This document shows, piece by piece, positions 23,470 to 32,889 of a stretch of DNA of 64,000 nucleotides (position 1 is its first letter; each line of letters opens with the position of its first letter). Below the pieces are notes generated by a model, which did not search any database, was not told the DNA's origin, and saw only the letters and a program-made list of their open reading frames with translations. Both the position numbers and the translations under genes were made by a program. The stretch covers positions 434,001 to 498,000 of the forward strand of contig JAUXVJ010000009.1 of the NCBI GenBank assembly GCA_030684515.1. Reading direction: 5' to 3'. Source of the stretch: Actinomycetota bacterium. Its GTDB lineage: Bacteria > Actinomycetota > Actinomycetes > S36-B12.

Positions 23470-24774
23470 GTGACACACCGAGTGCGCCTTCCGCTCATTT
23501 TGGCGATCTTGCTCCTGACCTGTGGGCTCAGCGCTCAAGCGCCAGCGACTGCAGATGCTTCAACTTCCCCAGTGTTACCCGCACTGCCAGTAGCCGGAAG
23601 CACTGCTCCGATCCCTACAACGGCTGGCCTCTCGTCGGTGCTCACCCCACTTCTGAGCAGGCCAGCTCTTGGCACATCTGCTCTCTGGGTGGCAGATCCG
23701 GCGAGCGGCGCCACTTTGCTGGAGTCCCGGGCCCAGACCGCGTTGTCTCCGGCCTCGACCCTGAAGCTGCTCACCGCAGCCACCGCCCTTCGCGCACTGG
23801 GTTCATCGACGCGACTTGCCACCCGCGTCGTGAGTGAGGGATCAACGGTGACCTTGGTGGGTGGCGGAGACGCGACCTTGCCTTCACAGGGCGCCGGCGC
23901 CTCCTTGGCCACCTTGGCCGATAAAACGGCGAAAGCACTGCCGGGCGCATCCGTGAATCTGGTCTACGACATCTCGCTGTTTACAGGACGCACTCTTGGC
24001 GCAGGTTGGTCGCGCTCATTTCCCGCTGCTGGGGTGGTGGCTCCGGTTCAGGCATTGATGATGGACCAGGGGCGAGCTAATCCCCGCGGCAATTCTCGAG
24101 TCAGCAATCCGGCGCAATACGCAGCACGGGCTTTCGCCAAAATGCTGCGAGCTCGTGGAGTCAAGGTCGGCTCTGTCATTGAAGGCAAGGCAGCGGCGGA
24201 TGCCATTGAAATCGCTCGAGTTGAATCGGCTCCTGTTCAGCAATTGGTGCATCACATGCTGACGGACTCCGACAACGATCTCGCTGAAGCCTTGGCGCAT
24301 CTTTCGGGCGCAAAACTCACTGGCGTCGGCAGCTTCAAGAGCGGAGCCCAAGCAATGACCAAGACAGCGACCGAGCTTGGGCTGCCAACCCAGGGGATCG
24401 CCCTGTCAGATGGCAGTGGCCTGTCCAGTCGAGATCGAGTTGCAGCGCAGACCCTTGGCAGCATCTTGATGCTGTCTGCCCAAGGATCCTTCGGCGGAAT
24501 TGCGCCGAGTCTGGCAATTGCTGGATTCACCGGAACTCTGTCCGATCGGTTCACGTCGGCACGTCAATCCGATGCGGCCGGCTTTGTTCGTGCAAAGACC
24601 GGCACTCTGAACGATGTCGTGACTCTGGCCGGAATCGTGCCCGATATCGATGGGCGAGTGCTGGTATTCGCAGTCATGGCAAATGACGTGCCATCGATTG
24701 GTGCCGCGCGCACAGTGGTCGATCAGATTGCTACAAAATTGAGGGCGTGTGGTTGTACCGAGGTGAAGCCGTGA
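23470..24774 (+). CDS. dacB: D-alanyl-D-alanine carboxypeptidase/endopeptidase (PBP4, S13)
   Basis: Exported peptidoglycan-modifying enzyme of 434 residues. The signal peptide is at about 1-29. The three penicillin-binding motifs are SxxK (STLK at 96-99 in SPASTLKLL), SxN (SDNDLAEAL) and KTG (RAKTGTLNDVV). Between motifs one and two lies a shortened insert domain. The start is GTG at 23470 with a strong AGGAGG-type site before it. It acts outside the membrane, trimming or cleaving stem peptides. The neighbours are ppa and tilS, the conserved actinobacterial order. Confidence 0.93.
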   Translation: MTHRVRLPLILAILLLTCGLSAQAPATADASTSPVLPALPVAGSTAPIPTTAGLSSVLTPLLSRPALGTSALWVADPASGATLLESRAQTALSPASTLKLLTAATALRALGSSTRLATRVVSEGSTVTLVGGGDATLPSQGAGASLATLADKTAKALPGASVNLVYDISLFTGRTLGAGWSRSFPAAGVVAPVQALMMDQGRANPRGNSRVSNPAQYAARAFAKMLRARGVKVGSVIEGKAAADAIEIARVESAPVQQLVHHMLTDSDNDLAEALAHLSGAKLTGVGSFKSGAQAMTKTATELGLPTQGIALSDGSGLSSRDRVAAQTLGSILMLSAQGSFGGIAPSLAIAGFTGTLSDRFTSARQSDAAGFVRAKTGTLNDVVTLAGIVPDIDGRVLVFAVMANDVPSIGAARTVVDQIATKLRACGCTEVKP

Positions 24775-24792
24775 GCATGGGCGCGTGAAGCT

Positions 24793-25827
24793 GTGACCGT
24801 GGACGATCGACATTGGGCTTCGACCTCGACTCTGGAGGTGCGCAAGGCAGTTCAACTCGGACTCCGTGATCTACAGCGGGGATCAGTAGTGCTGGTTGCC
24901 TGCTCGGGAGGGCCAGACTCTCTTGCGCTTGCCGCAGCCGCAGCATTTGTCGGTAGGTCCCTTGGACTGACCGTTGGCGCAGTTGTTGTGGACCACCAAT
25001 TGCAGGAGAGCTCGCATCAGGTTGCTCATGCAGCGCAGGAAGCCTGCATTGCATTTGATCTGGATCCAGTGGTGATTGCTCGAGTCGATGTGGGTTCGGA
25101 TGGCGGCCCGGAGGCCGCGGCTCGCACTGCTCGCTATGAGGCGCTCAATGCCGTAGCGGTCAAGATGCAGGCGGTGGCCGTGCTGCTTGGCCACACACGT
25201 GATGATCAGGCTGAGACGGTGTTGCTTCGCTTGGCGCGAGGCTCAGGCACTCGCTCGATTGCTGCCATGCGTCCAGTGGCCGGACTGCTGCGGCGGCCGC
25301 TGCTGCATCTGTCCCGAGAGCTCGTGCGGGCCAGCGCGAAACAGGAGTGTGAAGCCTTGGGCCTGAAGGCTTGGGAGGATCCCCATAACGATGAGGAGCG
25401 CTTCGCTCGAGTCCGTTTGCGCACCGCTCTGGATCAATTGCAGAGCGCGCTGGGCCCTGGGCTGGCCACCGGCCTCGCACGCAGTGCTGAGCTTGCCGCA
25501 GATGACGCAGATGCTCTCGATGCGTGGGCCCAGGCTGCATTTGTGGATCTCGTTGTCTTTTCGGATGACCGCCTGGAAATCGACATCCTTGAGTTCGCGC
25601 AACTCCCAGTGGCGATCCGCACCCGCATCATTCGGCGTATGTGCATAGATCTGGGTGCAGTTCCCGAGGATGTGACCCGGGCACAGGTGCTCGCCGTGGA
25701 TGCCTTGGTGGACAACTGGCATGGGCAGGGAGCAGTGAGCCTGCCTGGGCGGGTCAGCGCCCGTCGAGAGTATGGGAGGCTGGTCCTCATCACCGTCCTC
25801 GACGCAGGAGACCCCGTTGCTACCTGA
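24793..25827 (+). CDS. tilS: tRNA(Ile)-lysidine synthase
   Basis: Modifies C34 of the tRNA reading AUA to lysidine, using ATP and lysine; essential for AUA decoding. The PP-loop motif SGGPDS is at 38-43, followed by VVDHQLQ and [20 protein letters not shown], all typical. At 344 residues it has the N-terminal catalytic domain and a shortened C-terminal part, as in other actinobacteria. It overlaps hpt by 11 bases, so the two are probably translated together. Confidence 0.95.
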   Translation: MTVDDRHWASTSTLEVRKAVQLGLRDLQRGSVVLVACSGGPDSLALAAAAAFVGRSLGLTVGAVVVDHQLQESSHQVAHAAQEACIAFDLDPVVIARVDVGSDGGPEAAARTARYEALNAVAVKMQAVAVLLGHTRDDQAETVLLRLARGSGTRSIAAMRPVAGLLRRPLLHLSRELVRASAKQECEALGLKAWEDPHNDEERFARVRLRTALDQLQSALGPGLATGLARSAELAADDADALDAWAQAAFVDLVVFSDDRLEIDILEFAQLPVAIRTRIIRRMCIDLGAVPEDVTRAQVLAVDALVDNWHGQGAVSLPGRVSARREYGRLVLITVLDAGDPVAT

Positions 25828-26371
25828 AGATATCGGCGCCGATCTTGCCCATGTACTGGTGAGTGAAGAACAAATCCATGCACGCATCGCTGAACTTGCC
25901 GAGCAGATCGAGGCTGACTATAAGGACAGGGATCTGCTGCTGGTCGGGGTGCTGAAAGGCGCGGTCATGATCATGGCTGATCTTGCGCGCGCTCTTCGCC
26001 GCAGCACTGACATGGACTGGATGGCCATCTCTTCGTACGGATCCGGAACCAAATCCAGTGGTGTCGTGCGCATCATGAAAGACCTCGACGGGGACATCGC
26101 TGGTCGCAATGTGCTGATCGTGGAGGACATCCTTGACTCTGGTCTGACGCTCTCCTGGCTCATCAAGAACCTGGGCTCACGAGGCACTGCCTCAGTTGAA
26201 GTGTTCTCGCTCCTGCGCAAGCCCGATGCCCTGAAGGTTCAGGTGCTCCCGAAGTATGTGGGCTTCGACATCCCCAATGAATTTGTTGTCGGATACGGAC
26301 TTGACTACGCCCAGAAATTCCGCAATTTGCGATGTGTGGGCACTTTGGCTCCACATGTCTATGGATCTTGA
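25817..26371 (+). CDS. hpt: Hypoxanthine(-guanine) phosphoribosyltransferase
   Basis: Purine salvage enzyme that joins hypoxanthine or guanine to PRPP, about 184 residues. The PRPP-binding loop [17 protein letters not shown] is clear, as are [19 protein letters not shown] and the C-terminal [13 protein letters not shown] base-binding part. A TTG at 25817 with GGAG six bases upstream is the preferred start, matching where the conserved region [13 protein letters not shown] begins. An in-frame ATG at 25772, inside tilS, would add 15 residues. The order tilS-hpt-ftsH is conserved. Confidence 0.94.
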   Translation: MLPEDIGADLAHVLVSEEQIHARIAELAEQIEADYKDRDLLLVGVLKGAVMIMADLARALRRSTDMDWMAISSYGSGTKSSGVVRIMKDLDGDIAGRNVLIVEDILDSGLTLSWLIKNLGSRGTASVEVFSLLRKPDALKVQVLPKYVGFDIPNEFVVGYGLDYAQKFRNLRCVGTLAPHVYGS

Positions 26372-26433
26372 TCGCTGAGGGCGAAAGCCGTACTCCGCTG
26401 GTGGGTGGCCTGCTCTCCTCGTAGTACCGTCAG

Positions 26434-28377
26434 ATGATGGACTTCAAGCGCATAATTCGTGGCCCCATCTTCTGGGTTGCGATCGCTGTGACGTTCGTAT
26501 TGATCGGGTCCAGCCTCCTTTCTGGCCTCGGAACACCTGAGCAGGTCGATACCAGCGCAGCCGTCTCGGATATCAACGCCAACAGAGTCGACACTGCGAC
26601 CCTGACTGATCGCGATCAACTGTTGGAACTGACCTTGAAGGACGGTTCCAAGGTTCGTACGTCATATATCGCCGGGCAGGGTGTGAATCTGCAGGAACTG
26701 CTGCAGTCCAAGGTTGATGCGGGCCAGATCCCGGGCGGCTACAACGTCGTTGTGCCGAGTGAGAATCTGCTGCTCACGCTCCTGTTCTCCTTGCTGCCGA
26801 TTGCCATCGTCGTCTTCCTGCTCTTCTTCTTCATGAGCCAGATGCAAGGCGGCGGCAATCGCGTCATGAACTTCGGCAAGTCCAAGGCCAAACTGGTCAA
26901 CAAGGACATGCCGCAGACCACCTTTGCCGATGTTGCTGGCGCCGATGAAGCCGTCGAGGAGCTGCAGGAGATCAAGGAGTTCCTTGCCGACCCGACCAAG
27001 TTCCACGCCGTGGGTGCCAAGATCCCCAAAGGCGTGCTCCTGTACGGCCCTCCCGGAACAGGCAAGACCCTGCTTGCGCGCGCAGTTGCCGGCGAAGCAG
27101 CCGTGCCCTTCTTCTCCATCTCTGGATCTGACTTCGTGGAGATGTTCGTTGGTGTTGGTGCCAGCCGCGTTCGTGACCTCTTTGAACAAGCGAAGGCAAA
27201 CGCGCCTTCCATCATCTTCATCGACGAGATCGATGCGGTCGGTCGTCATCGCGGCGCAGGTCTTGGCGGCGGACATGACGAACGTGAGCAGACCCTCAAC
27301 CAGATGCTCGTGGAGATGGATGGATTCGATGTCACCGGTGGCGTCATCCTGATTGCGGCGACCAACCGTCCGGACATTCTTGACCCTGCGTTGCTTCGCC
27401 CCGGTCGTTTCGATCGTCAGATTGCAGTTGATCGTCCCGACCTGTTGGGCCGCTTCGCCATCCTTGAGGTTCACGCCAAGGGCAAGCCGATGGCCGACGA
27501 AGTCGATCTGATGGCCGTTGCTCGTCGCTCACCTGGCTTCACAGGCGCCGATCTCGCCAATGTACTGAACGAGGCCGCATTGCTCACTGCTCGTCTTGGC
27601 AAGACACGCGTCGATGACTTCGCTCTCGACGAGGCGATTGATCGAGTCATCGCCGGTCCGCAGAAGCGAACCCGAGTGATGGACGATCTCGAGAAGAGCA
27701 TCACGGCCTATCACGAAGCCGGACACGCGATTGTTGCCGGAGCGCTGCCGGGCAATGACCCCGTGCACAAGATCACGATCCTGCCGCGTGGTCGCGCACT
27801 GGGTTACACGATGGTGCTGCCTGAACAGGACAAGTACTCAACTACCCGCAGCGAGATGCAGAACCAGCTCGCGTACATGCTCGGTGGGCGTGCCGCAGAA
27901 GAATTGATCTTCCACGATCCGACCACTGGTGCCTCAAATGACATTGAGCGTGCAACGGCGGTTGCCCGGGCAATGGTCACCCAATACGGCATGACCGAAC
28001 GCCTCGGTGCAATTCAATACGGCCAGCAGAACCAGGAAGTGTTCCTGGGTCGCGACATGGGGCATGTGCGCGACTACTCCGAGGACATCGCCAGTGCAAT
28101 TGACGAAGAAGTGCGAACCTTCATTGAACTCGCGCACCAAGAGGCGTACGACATCTTGGTCGCCAATCGAGATGTCCTGGATGCGCTCGTCACCGAATTG
28201 CTTGAAAAGGAGACTCTGGATCGCAGCCAGATCGATGAGGTCTTTGCGACCCTGCAGTTGCAGGAGCCCCGCCCAGCCTGGACAGGCTCAGCTCGTCGGC
28301 AACCGGATTTCCGTGGGCCAATTACACGAGTCTCGCCCTCATCCAATGGGCACAACGCGACAGATGAGGTGCAATGA
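26434..28377 (+). CDS. ftsH: ATP-dependent zinc metalloprotease FtsH
   Basis: Membrane-anchored AAA+ protease of 647 residues that removes damaged membrane and cytosolic proteins. Two membrane segments (about 10-30 and 111-134) flank a small extracytoplasmic domain. The AAA module has Walker A GPPGTGKT (205-212), Walker [10 protein letters not shown], and the second-region [20 protein letters not shown] with arginine fingers. The zinc site HEAGH lies near residue 430 with a downstream Asp ligand. The C-terminus ends in a variable polar tail. It overlaps folE by ATGA. Confidence 0.97.
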   Translation: MMDFKRIIRGPIFWVAIAVTFVLIGSSLLSGLGTPEQVDTSAAVSDINANRVDTATLTDRDQLLELTLKDGSKVRTSYIAGQGVNLQELLQSKVDAGQIPGGYNVVVPSENLLLTLLFSLLPIAIVVFLLFFFMSQMQGGGNRVMNFGKSKAKLVNKDMPQTTFADVAGADEAVEELQEIKEFLADPTKFHAVGAKIPKGVLLYGPPGTGKTLLARAVAGEAAVPFFSISGSDFVEMFVGVGASRVRDLFEQAKANAPSIIFIDEIDAVGRHRGAGLGGGHDEREQTLNQMLVEMDGFDVTGGVILIAATNRPDILDPALLRPGRFDRQIAVDRPDLLGRFAILEVHAKGKPMADEVDLMAVARRSPGFTGADLANVLNEAALLTARLGKTRVDDFALDEAIDRVIAGPQKRTRVMDDLEKSITAYHEAGHAIVAGALPGNDPVHKITILPRGRALGYTMVLPEQDKYSTTRSEMQNQLAYMLGGRAAEELIFHDPTTGASNDIERATAVARAMVTQYGMTERLGAIQYGQQNQEVFLGRDMGHVRDYSEDIASAIDEEVRTFIELAHQEAYDILVANRDVLDALVTELLEKETLDRSQIDEVFATLQLQEPRPAWTGSARRQPDFRGPITRVSPSSNGHNATDEVQ

Positions 28378-28982
28378 GCATCAATCCAGTGAGCATCGAC
28401 CCGAACACCGCTGTCGGTGCATTTGATGCTGAGGGTGTTGAGCGCGCCATTCACGCGCTGCTCATCGCTGTTGGTGAGGACCCCTCACGCGAGGGCTTGA
28501 AGGACACCCCAGCTCGAGTTGCTCGCTCATACCGGGAGATCTTCGCGGGCTTGCACATGACAGCCGAAGATGTGCTCACCACCATGTTCGACATCGGTCA
28601 TGACGAGATGGTGATCGTGCGCGATATCGAGATGTACAGCACCTGCGAGCATCACCTGGTTCCCTTCCATGGGCGGGCACACATCGGCTACATCCCCAAC
28701 GAGAACGGCCGCATCACTGGGCTTTCCAAGTTGGCTCGCCTGGTTGATGTCTATGCCAAGCGCCCCCAGGTGCAAGAGCGCTTGACCACGCAGATCGCTG
28801 ATGCCTTGATGCGCATCCTTGAGCCTCGCGGTGCCATCGTCGTGATCGAGGCTGAGCACCTGTGCATGTCGATGCGTGGCGTGCGCAAGCCAGGCTCCAA
28901 GACTCTTACCAGCGCAGTACGGGGCTCGCTGCGGGATTCGACCTCGCGCGCCGAGGCAATGGCGCTGATCCAAGGCCGATGA
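28374..28982 (+). CDS. folE: GTP cyclohydrolase I
   Basis: First enzyme of tetrahydrofolate synthesis: GTP to dihydroneopterin triphosphate. 202 residues, homodecameric in the family. Zinc and active-site segments are intact: [19 protein letters not shown] (Cys and His), [19 protein letters not shown], and the late [14 protein letters not shown] with the second Cys ligand. It starts inside the ftsH stop (ATGA) and overlaps folP the same way. It opens the folate segment folE-folP-folB-folK. Confidence 0.97.
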   Translation: MSINPVSIDPNTAVGAFDAEGVERAIHALLIAVGEDPSREGLKDTPARVARSYREIFAGLHMTAEDVLTTMFDIGHDEMVIVRDIEMYSTCEHHLVPFHGRAHIGYIPNENGRITGLSKLARLVDVYAKRPQVQERLTTQIADALMRILEPRGAIVVIEAEHLCMSMRGVRKPGSKTLTSAVRGSLRDSTSRAEAMALIQGR

Positions 28983-29842
28983 GCACCCGGCACCCGGCAG
29001 GGTTGCCTGCGGCGTTGCTCGGCATCGACCGCACCTTGATCGTTGGTGTCCTCAACGTCACGCCCGATTCCTTTTCTGATGGCGGCCGCTATCGCAATGC
29101 GCAGGCGGCAATCGAGCACGGCATTGCCCTGCAGGCTTCGGGAGCCGATTTCGTCGATGTTGGTGGTGAGTCCACGCGACCGGGAGCAGAGCGCGTTGCG
29201 GCCAGCGAGGAAGAGCATCGAGTGCTTGCCGTTGTGAGCGGATTGAAGGCAGCAGGCGTGCCAACAAGCATCGACACTATGCGAGCCACCACTGCTGTTG
29301 CTGCAGTGGCCGAAGGTGCTTTTCTGATCAATGACGTCAGCGGTGGGCTCGCTGATCCTGATATGTACGGCACGGTTGCCAGTCTTGGTGTTCCCTATGT
29401 CGTCATGCATTGGCGAGGACACAGCACCACCATGCAGTCGCAGTCGCATTACGACAATGTTGTTGACGAGGTGCGAGGCGAACTTCAAACTCGAGTCTTT
29501 GCAGCGCTTGAAGCTGGGATTGAGCGTGAGGCGATTGTCCTGGATCCCGGGCTTGGCTTTGCCAAGGAGGCTGATCACAACTGGGCCCTCTTGCATTCGC
29601 TGAAGAATTTCATCGAGCTCGGCTTTCCCGTCTTGCTCGGCGCTTCGCGCAAGAGATTCCTTGGCGGGCTGCTCGCAGCCCCAGATGGGAGTGCGCGGCC
29701 AGTTGATCAACGCGATGTTGCGACGGATGCGATCTCTGCGCTCGCTGCTGCGGCTGGGGTATGGGCTGTTCGAGTGCACGATGTGCCCGGAAGTGCGGAT
29801 GCCGTGCGCGTTGGTGAGGCGTGGAAACGGGGAAGAGGATGA
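28979..29842 (+). CDS. folP: Dihydropteroate synthase
   Basis: Condenses p-aminobenzoate with dihydropterin pyrophosphate; the sulfonamide target. 287 residues from the ATG at 28979, which overlaps folE by 4 bases. TIM-barrel signatures are present: [15 protein letters not shown] near the N-terminus, [28 protein letters not shown] and a GASRKRFLG loop for the phosphate and pterin. It is close to FolP1 of mycobacteria in both sequence and position. Confidence 0.96.
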   Translation: MSTRHPAGLPAALLGIDRTLIVGVLNVTPDSFSDGGRYRNAQAAIEHGIALQASGADFVDVGGESTRPGAERVAASEEEHRVLAVVSGLKAAGVPTSIDTMRATTAVAAVAEGAFLINDVSGGLADPDMYGTVASLGVPYVVMHWRGHSTTMQSQSHYDNVVDEVRGELQTRVFAALEAGIEREAIVLDPGLGFAKEADHNWALLHSLKNFIELGFPVLLGASRKRFLGGLLAAPDGSARPVDQRDVATDAISALAAAAGVWAVRVHDVPGSADAVRVGEAWKRGRG

Positions 29843-29852
29843 GCAGCAGACT

Positions 29853-30212
29853 ATGAGCAGAGATCAGATTGTCATCACAGGGATTCGCGGCATCGGTTTT
29901 CACGGTGTCTTCGACTACGAACGTCGTGACGGACAGGAGTTTGCTGTCGACATCACAGTCTTCCTCGAAGCAAGCACTGCGGCGAGCACTGATGACCTCA
30001 AGAACACCGTCGATTACGGTGCGGTTTCGCAGGTGGTGTTTGATCGCATCGTTGGCGAGCCAGTGTCGCTCATTGAGACTCTGGCTGAACAGATTGCCGC
30101 GGACATCCTGAAGATCCCGGGTGTGGAGCAGGTTGAAGTCACCGTGCACAAGCCGCAAGCACCCATCCCAGTTCCCTTTGAGAATGTCGCGTTGAGAATT
30201 CTGCGCCCGTGA
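29853..30212 (+). CDS. folB: Dihydroneopterin aldolase
   Basis: Splits dihydroneopterin to 6-hydroxymethyl-dihydropterin and glycolaldehyde. 119 residues, usual for FolB. IRGIGFHGVFDYERRDGQEF at the start and the catalytic Lys region VEVTVHKPQAPIPVPFENV at the end match the family. The ATG at 29853 is chosen over longer options, which would overlap folP deeply. It overlaps folK by GTGA. Confidence 0.95.
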   Translation: MSRDQIVITGIRGIGFHGVFDYERRDGQEFAVDITVFLEASTAASTDDLKNTVDYGAVSQVVFDRIVGEPVSLIETLAEQIAADILKIPGVEQVEVTVHKPQAPIPVPFENVALRILRP

Positions 30213-30712
30213 GTTCAGCGGTGCTCGGGCTTGGTGCCAACTTGGGGGATGCCATTGCGGCCCTGCAAGGGGCAGTCGATGCACTTGTCTCAACAGCGGG
30301 TATCACTGTGAACTGCAGTTCAGCGGTGTTCGCCACCGAGCCTGTTGGCGGTCCGCAGCAGCCGACATACGTCAACGCAGTGGTGCTGATCCAGACCACA
30401 CTGACTCCGATGCAATTGCTCCAGCGCGTCAATGCCATAGAGGAGCAGTGGCATCGCACTCGAGAGGTCCGCTGGGGACCGCGCACTTTGGACATTGACA
30501 TCATCGTGTTCGACTCTCTGGTGTCATCGGACCCTCGCCTGACTCTGCCGCACCCACGCGCCTCAGAGCGCGGCTTCGTACTGGTTCCTTGGCTGGACGC
30601 AGATCCCGATGCTGAGCTCCTTGGCGTGCCAGTGCGCGAACTCGTTGATCAGGTAGACACCTCGGGCGTGCAACTTCTTGATCCTCCTCTGGAGTTGCAG
30701 GTGCAGTCATGA
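30209..30712 (+). CDS. folK: HPPK, 2-amino-4-hydroxy-6-hydroxymethyldihydropteridine pyrophosphokinase
   Basis: Transfers pyrophosphate from ATP to the hydroxymethyl pterin, the step before FolP. 167 residues from a GTG at 30209 inside the folB stop. Family marks are GLGANLGD at the N-terminus, the EPVGGPQQPTYVNAVV stretch, the signature RWGPRTLDIDIIVFD with the metal-binding Asp pair, and LPHPRASERGFVLVPW. The stop overlaps the DUF3180 gene. Confidence 0.96.
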   Translation: MSSAVLGLGANLGDAIAALQGAVDALVSTAGITVNCSSAVFATEPVGGPQQPTYVNAVVLIQTTLTPMQLLQRVNAIEEQWHRTREVRWGPRTLDIDIIVFDSLVSSDPRLTLPHPRASERGFVLVPWLDADPDAELLGVPVRELVDQVDTSGVQLLDPPLELQVQS

Positions 30713-31191
30713 CCCCGACGCGCGTACGCCTTCTGCTGGCATTGGGAGTCCTGGCTGGTTCGATCGGCTGGGCGATCGCGGTGCTCGTAGAGCGGCACTC
30801 CGGTCGAGTGGTGCCCGTCCCGTGGCTCGCTGCTGTCACCCTGTGGTTTCTGGCGATCGCCCTGTTCGTCTGGACCCTACTGGCGCGTCCGCGCCTGAAG
30901 CGCAAGCCAGGTCATCGACGCATGGCGCCACTGATCGCGGCCCGAACAGCGGCTTTGGCCATGGCGGGTTCTCGCACCGGCTCGCTGGTCGCGGGTTTCT
31001 ACGCAGGTATCTGCATCGGGACCATTCCCTCACGCGCTACGCAGGCCGGCTCGGACACTCTTTGGATCAGCCTTGCGTCTGCTGCGGGTGCCCTCGCCTT
31101 GGCTGCCGCTGCGCTCTGGCTCGAGCACATCTGCCGATTGCCAACGGACGGGGATGGCAATAATGCTGGCCTCGGTAGGGTCAGCGCATGA
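30709..31191 (+). CDS. DUF3180 membrane protein
   Basis: A 160-residue membrane protein with four hydrophobic segments (about 7-26, 37-58, 94-112 and 119-140) separated by a short basic loop. It matches the actinobacterial DUF3180 family (Rv3605c type) in the pattern AARTAALAMAGSRTGSLVAGFYAG and in lying directly after folK. Function is unknown. It overlaps both neighbours by 4 bases, so it is part of the folate transcript. Confidence 0.88.
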   Translation: MTPTRVRLLLALGVLAGSIGWAIAVLVERHSGRVVPVPWLAAVTLWFLAIALFVWTLLARPRLKRKPGHRRMAPLIAARTAALAMAGSRTGSLVAGFYAGICIGTIPSRATQAGSDTLWISLASAAGALALAAAALWLEHICRLPTDGDGNNAGLGRVSA

Positions 31192-31481
31192 GCACTGAGC
31201 CTGAGCTTGAGGACCTGCCCTTCGAAGAATTGCGGCAGCGTGCCTTCCGTCGCGCGGAGAAGCATGTCGACCTCGGATTCTTCACGGATCTCTTTGGGCA
31301 TATGCCGAGCATGGCCGCGATCGAGGGTGAGGGCGGAGACCTAGGTGCAGTGGGTGGCACCTTCATCGAGACCGTCCGCGCTGTCCGCGAGATGTTCGGG
31401 GACAACCCGCTGGACCCCACCACGGAGGCCTTGCTTCGGGCTCGATTCGCTACCTACCTGCGGGAGCACGGCGAGCGGTAG
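31188..31481 (+). CDS. Conserved actinobacterial protein, unknown function
   Basis: A 97-residue acidic, soluble protein. Residues 1-40 are rich in Glu (PELEDLPFEELRQRAFRRAE), a glycine-containing middle follows (GEGGDLGAVGGTFIETVRAV), then a helical end (ALLRARFATYLREHG). I do not recognise a catalytic motif. The ATGA overlap with the DUF3180 gene and its uninterrupted frame support it as the last gene of the folate operon. Confidence 0.65.
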   Translation: MSTEPELEDLPFEELRQRAFRRAEKHVDLGFFTDLFGHMPSMAAIEGEGGDLGAVGGTFIETVRAVREMFGDNPLDPTTEALLRARFATYLREHGER

Positions 31482-31571
31482 TTCGCTGACGCAGGACCCC
31501 TCAAGAGTCGATGGCACCAAATTGCCACCCCGCGCGTCCAAGCCTTGGCGGAATCGCCAGGGAGGTATGCG

Positions 31572-31700
31572 ATGGGCGCGATCAAGCAGGATGTGCAGCA
31601 CGAATTGCGGGTAGCGCGATTGGTGGTGGCGGTTCCTGTTCTAGTGATGGTCACCGCGTACCTCATCAATGCACTGATGGTGGCCACGGGTCAGGTCTGA
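31572..31700 (+). CDS. 42-residue single-helix membrane protein
   Basis: A short frame with ATG at 31572 preceded by AGGGAGGT at ideal spacing. It encodes a charged N-terminus (MGAIKQDVQHELRVAR) and one membrane helix (LVVAVPVLVMVTAYLINALM), ending VATGQV. The gene lies after the folate operon and ends 15 bases before the convergent nuoD-like stop. The leader contains a small TGGCG-GAAT-CGCCA hairpin. The strong ribosome site and clean amphipathic/hydrophobic layout support it; function unknown. Confidence 0.6.
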   Translation: MGAIKQDVQHELRVARLVVAVPVLVMVTAYLINALMVATGQV

Positions 31701-31715
31701 CGTTGCATAGCAGTG

Positions 31716-32801
31716 TCAGCGGTCTGCGTCGCCGATCACGAATGTGCACGACTGCAGCATCACGGCCAGATGTTCCAGCGGAAGTCCGATCAGCGTCTCA
31801 GTGAGGGATTGCACCATCGCAAACGAAGGCGTGCGCAGCTTCAATCGCCATGGAGTCCGGTCTCCGGCGCTGTCCAACAGTCCACCAAGGACGCCAAGGG
31901 GTCCCTCGATCGCCAAGTAGGTCGTCCCTTCAGGAACCCGAACAACCTTCGGCAGCGGCGTATTGACGGCTCCGGCTCCGGCTACCCGCAACCAAGTCGT
32001 GGCAGCTCTGATGATCGTCAGGCTGGATTCGAGCTGCTCAGCCAACAGGGACAAGCGGCTTGGAATATCGCTGACCTTTCCGAGCTGCAGCGGCACATTG
32101 ATGTGTGAGTAGGACAGATAGGGCCGCTCAATTCGAAGGTCAATGGGCATGCCCCCTGCTCGCGCTGCGATCCCGGAGAGTCCGAATTGGTTGACTTGCT
32201 CGGCGGTGATGATGCCAACGCCAGCCAAGTGCGCGAACGCACTCTCAGCATGCGCACGCATGTTCGGCACGATGGCTCGCAGCGAGTCGAGTTCGAGTTC
32301 AAGAGAGTCCAGCCAAGCCGGCGATATTTCGTGCGCAATGCCGCCGATTCGCACGAACATCGGGTGCAGCCGAGTTCCCGTCAACTGCTCGTGCAGGTGC
32401 ATGAGGCGCTCTCTGGCCTGGATTGCCGGCATCAGTCCACCGCCCGCTGCGCCGAGCATGAGCAGACTCGTGGTAACCCGGTCGAGTTCGGCAAGCAGCA
32501 TTCGCGACCAGCTCGCTCGCTCTGGAGGGATGATGCCCATCGCTTCCTCAAGCAGCAGAGCAATATTCAACTCGGCATGGAAGGCATTGACCCAATCGTG
32601 TCGACTGGCCAGCATCAGCAGTTGGCGGTAGTCGAGAGATTCAAAGAGCTTTTCATCGCTGCGGTGCATGAAGCCGATTTGCGGGTCAGCGGCCGTGATG
32701 ATCTCGCCGTCCAATTGGAGATTGATCTGCAGCGCAGCATGTTGTGTGGGGTGCAATATGCCCAGGTCCACGTACAAGTCTGATGGCAGGTGCCGTGCCA
32801 T
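31716..32801 (-). CDS. Orphan NuoD-like (complex I 49-kDa subunit) protein
   Basis: About 361 residues resembling NADH:quinone oxidoreductase subunit D/[NiFe]-hydrogenase large subunit fold. YVDLGILHPTQHAALQINLQ, DPQIGFMHRSDEKLFES and the C-terminal GDADR correspond to NuoD segments such as the HPxxH quinone-site loop. No other complex I gene is nearby. A stand-alone NuoD homologue near panC is also known in Streptomyces (NuoD2-type). The start may instead be GTG at 32834. It could be a complex I accessory or a redox protein of its own. Confidence 0.8.
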   Translation of the reverse strand: MARHLPSDLYVDLGILHPTQHAALQINLQLDGEIITAADPQIGFMHRSDEKLFESLDYRQLLMLASRHDWVNAFHAELNIALLLEEAMGIIPPERASWSRMLLAELDRVTTSLLMLGAAGGGLMPAIQARERLMHLHEQLTGTRLHPMFVRIGGIAHEISPAWLDSLELELDSLRAIVPNMRAHAESAFAHLAGVGIITAEQVNQFGLSGIAARAGGMPIDLRIERPYLSYSHINVPLQLGKVSDIPSRLSLLAEQLESSLTIIRAATTWLRVAGAGAVNTPLPKVVRVPEGTTYLAIEGPLGVLGGLLDSAGDRTPWRLKLRTPSFAMVQSLTETLIGLPLEHLAVMLQSCTFVIGDADR

Positions 32802-32889
32802 CCCAAAGGAGACGAGGACTTCGCGCGAGCTCACGTCCCATCTTCTCAGGCAAGGCCTTGCCTACACCCAGTCGCTAGCGTCTACGCTC

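Noticed and set aside
26662-27474. 270-codon minus-strand frame opposite ftsH.
   Set aside because: Antisense to the AAA core of FtsH; no recognisable protein features.
28751-29779. 342-codon minus-strand frame opposite folE/folP.
   Set aside because: Both strands cannot be coding here; the plus strand holds complete FolE and FolP motifs.
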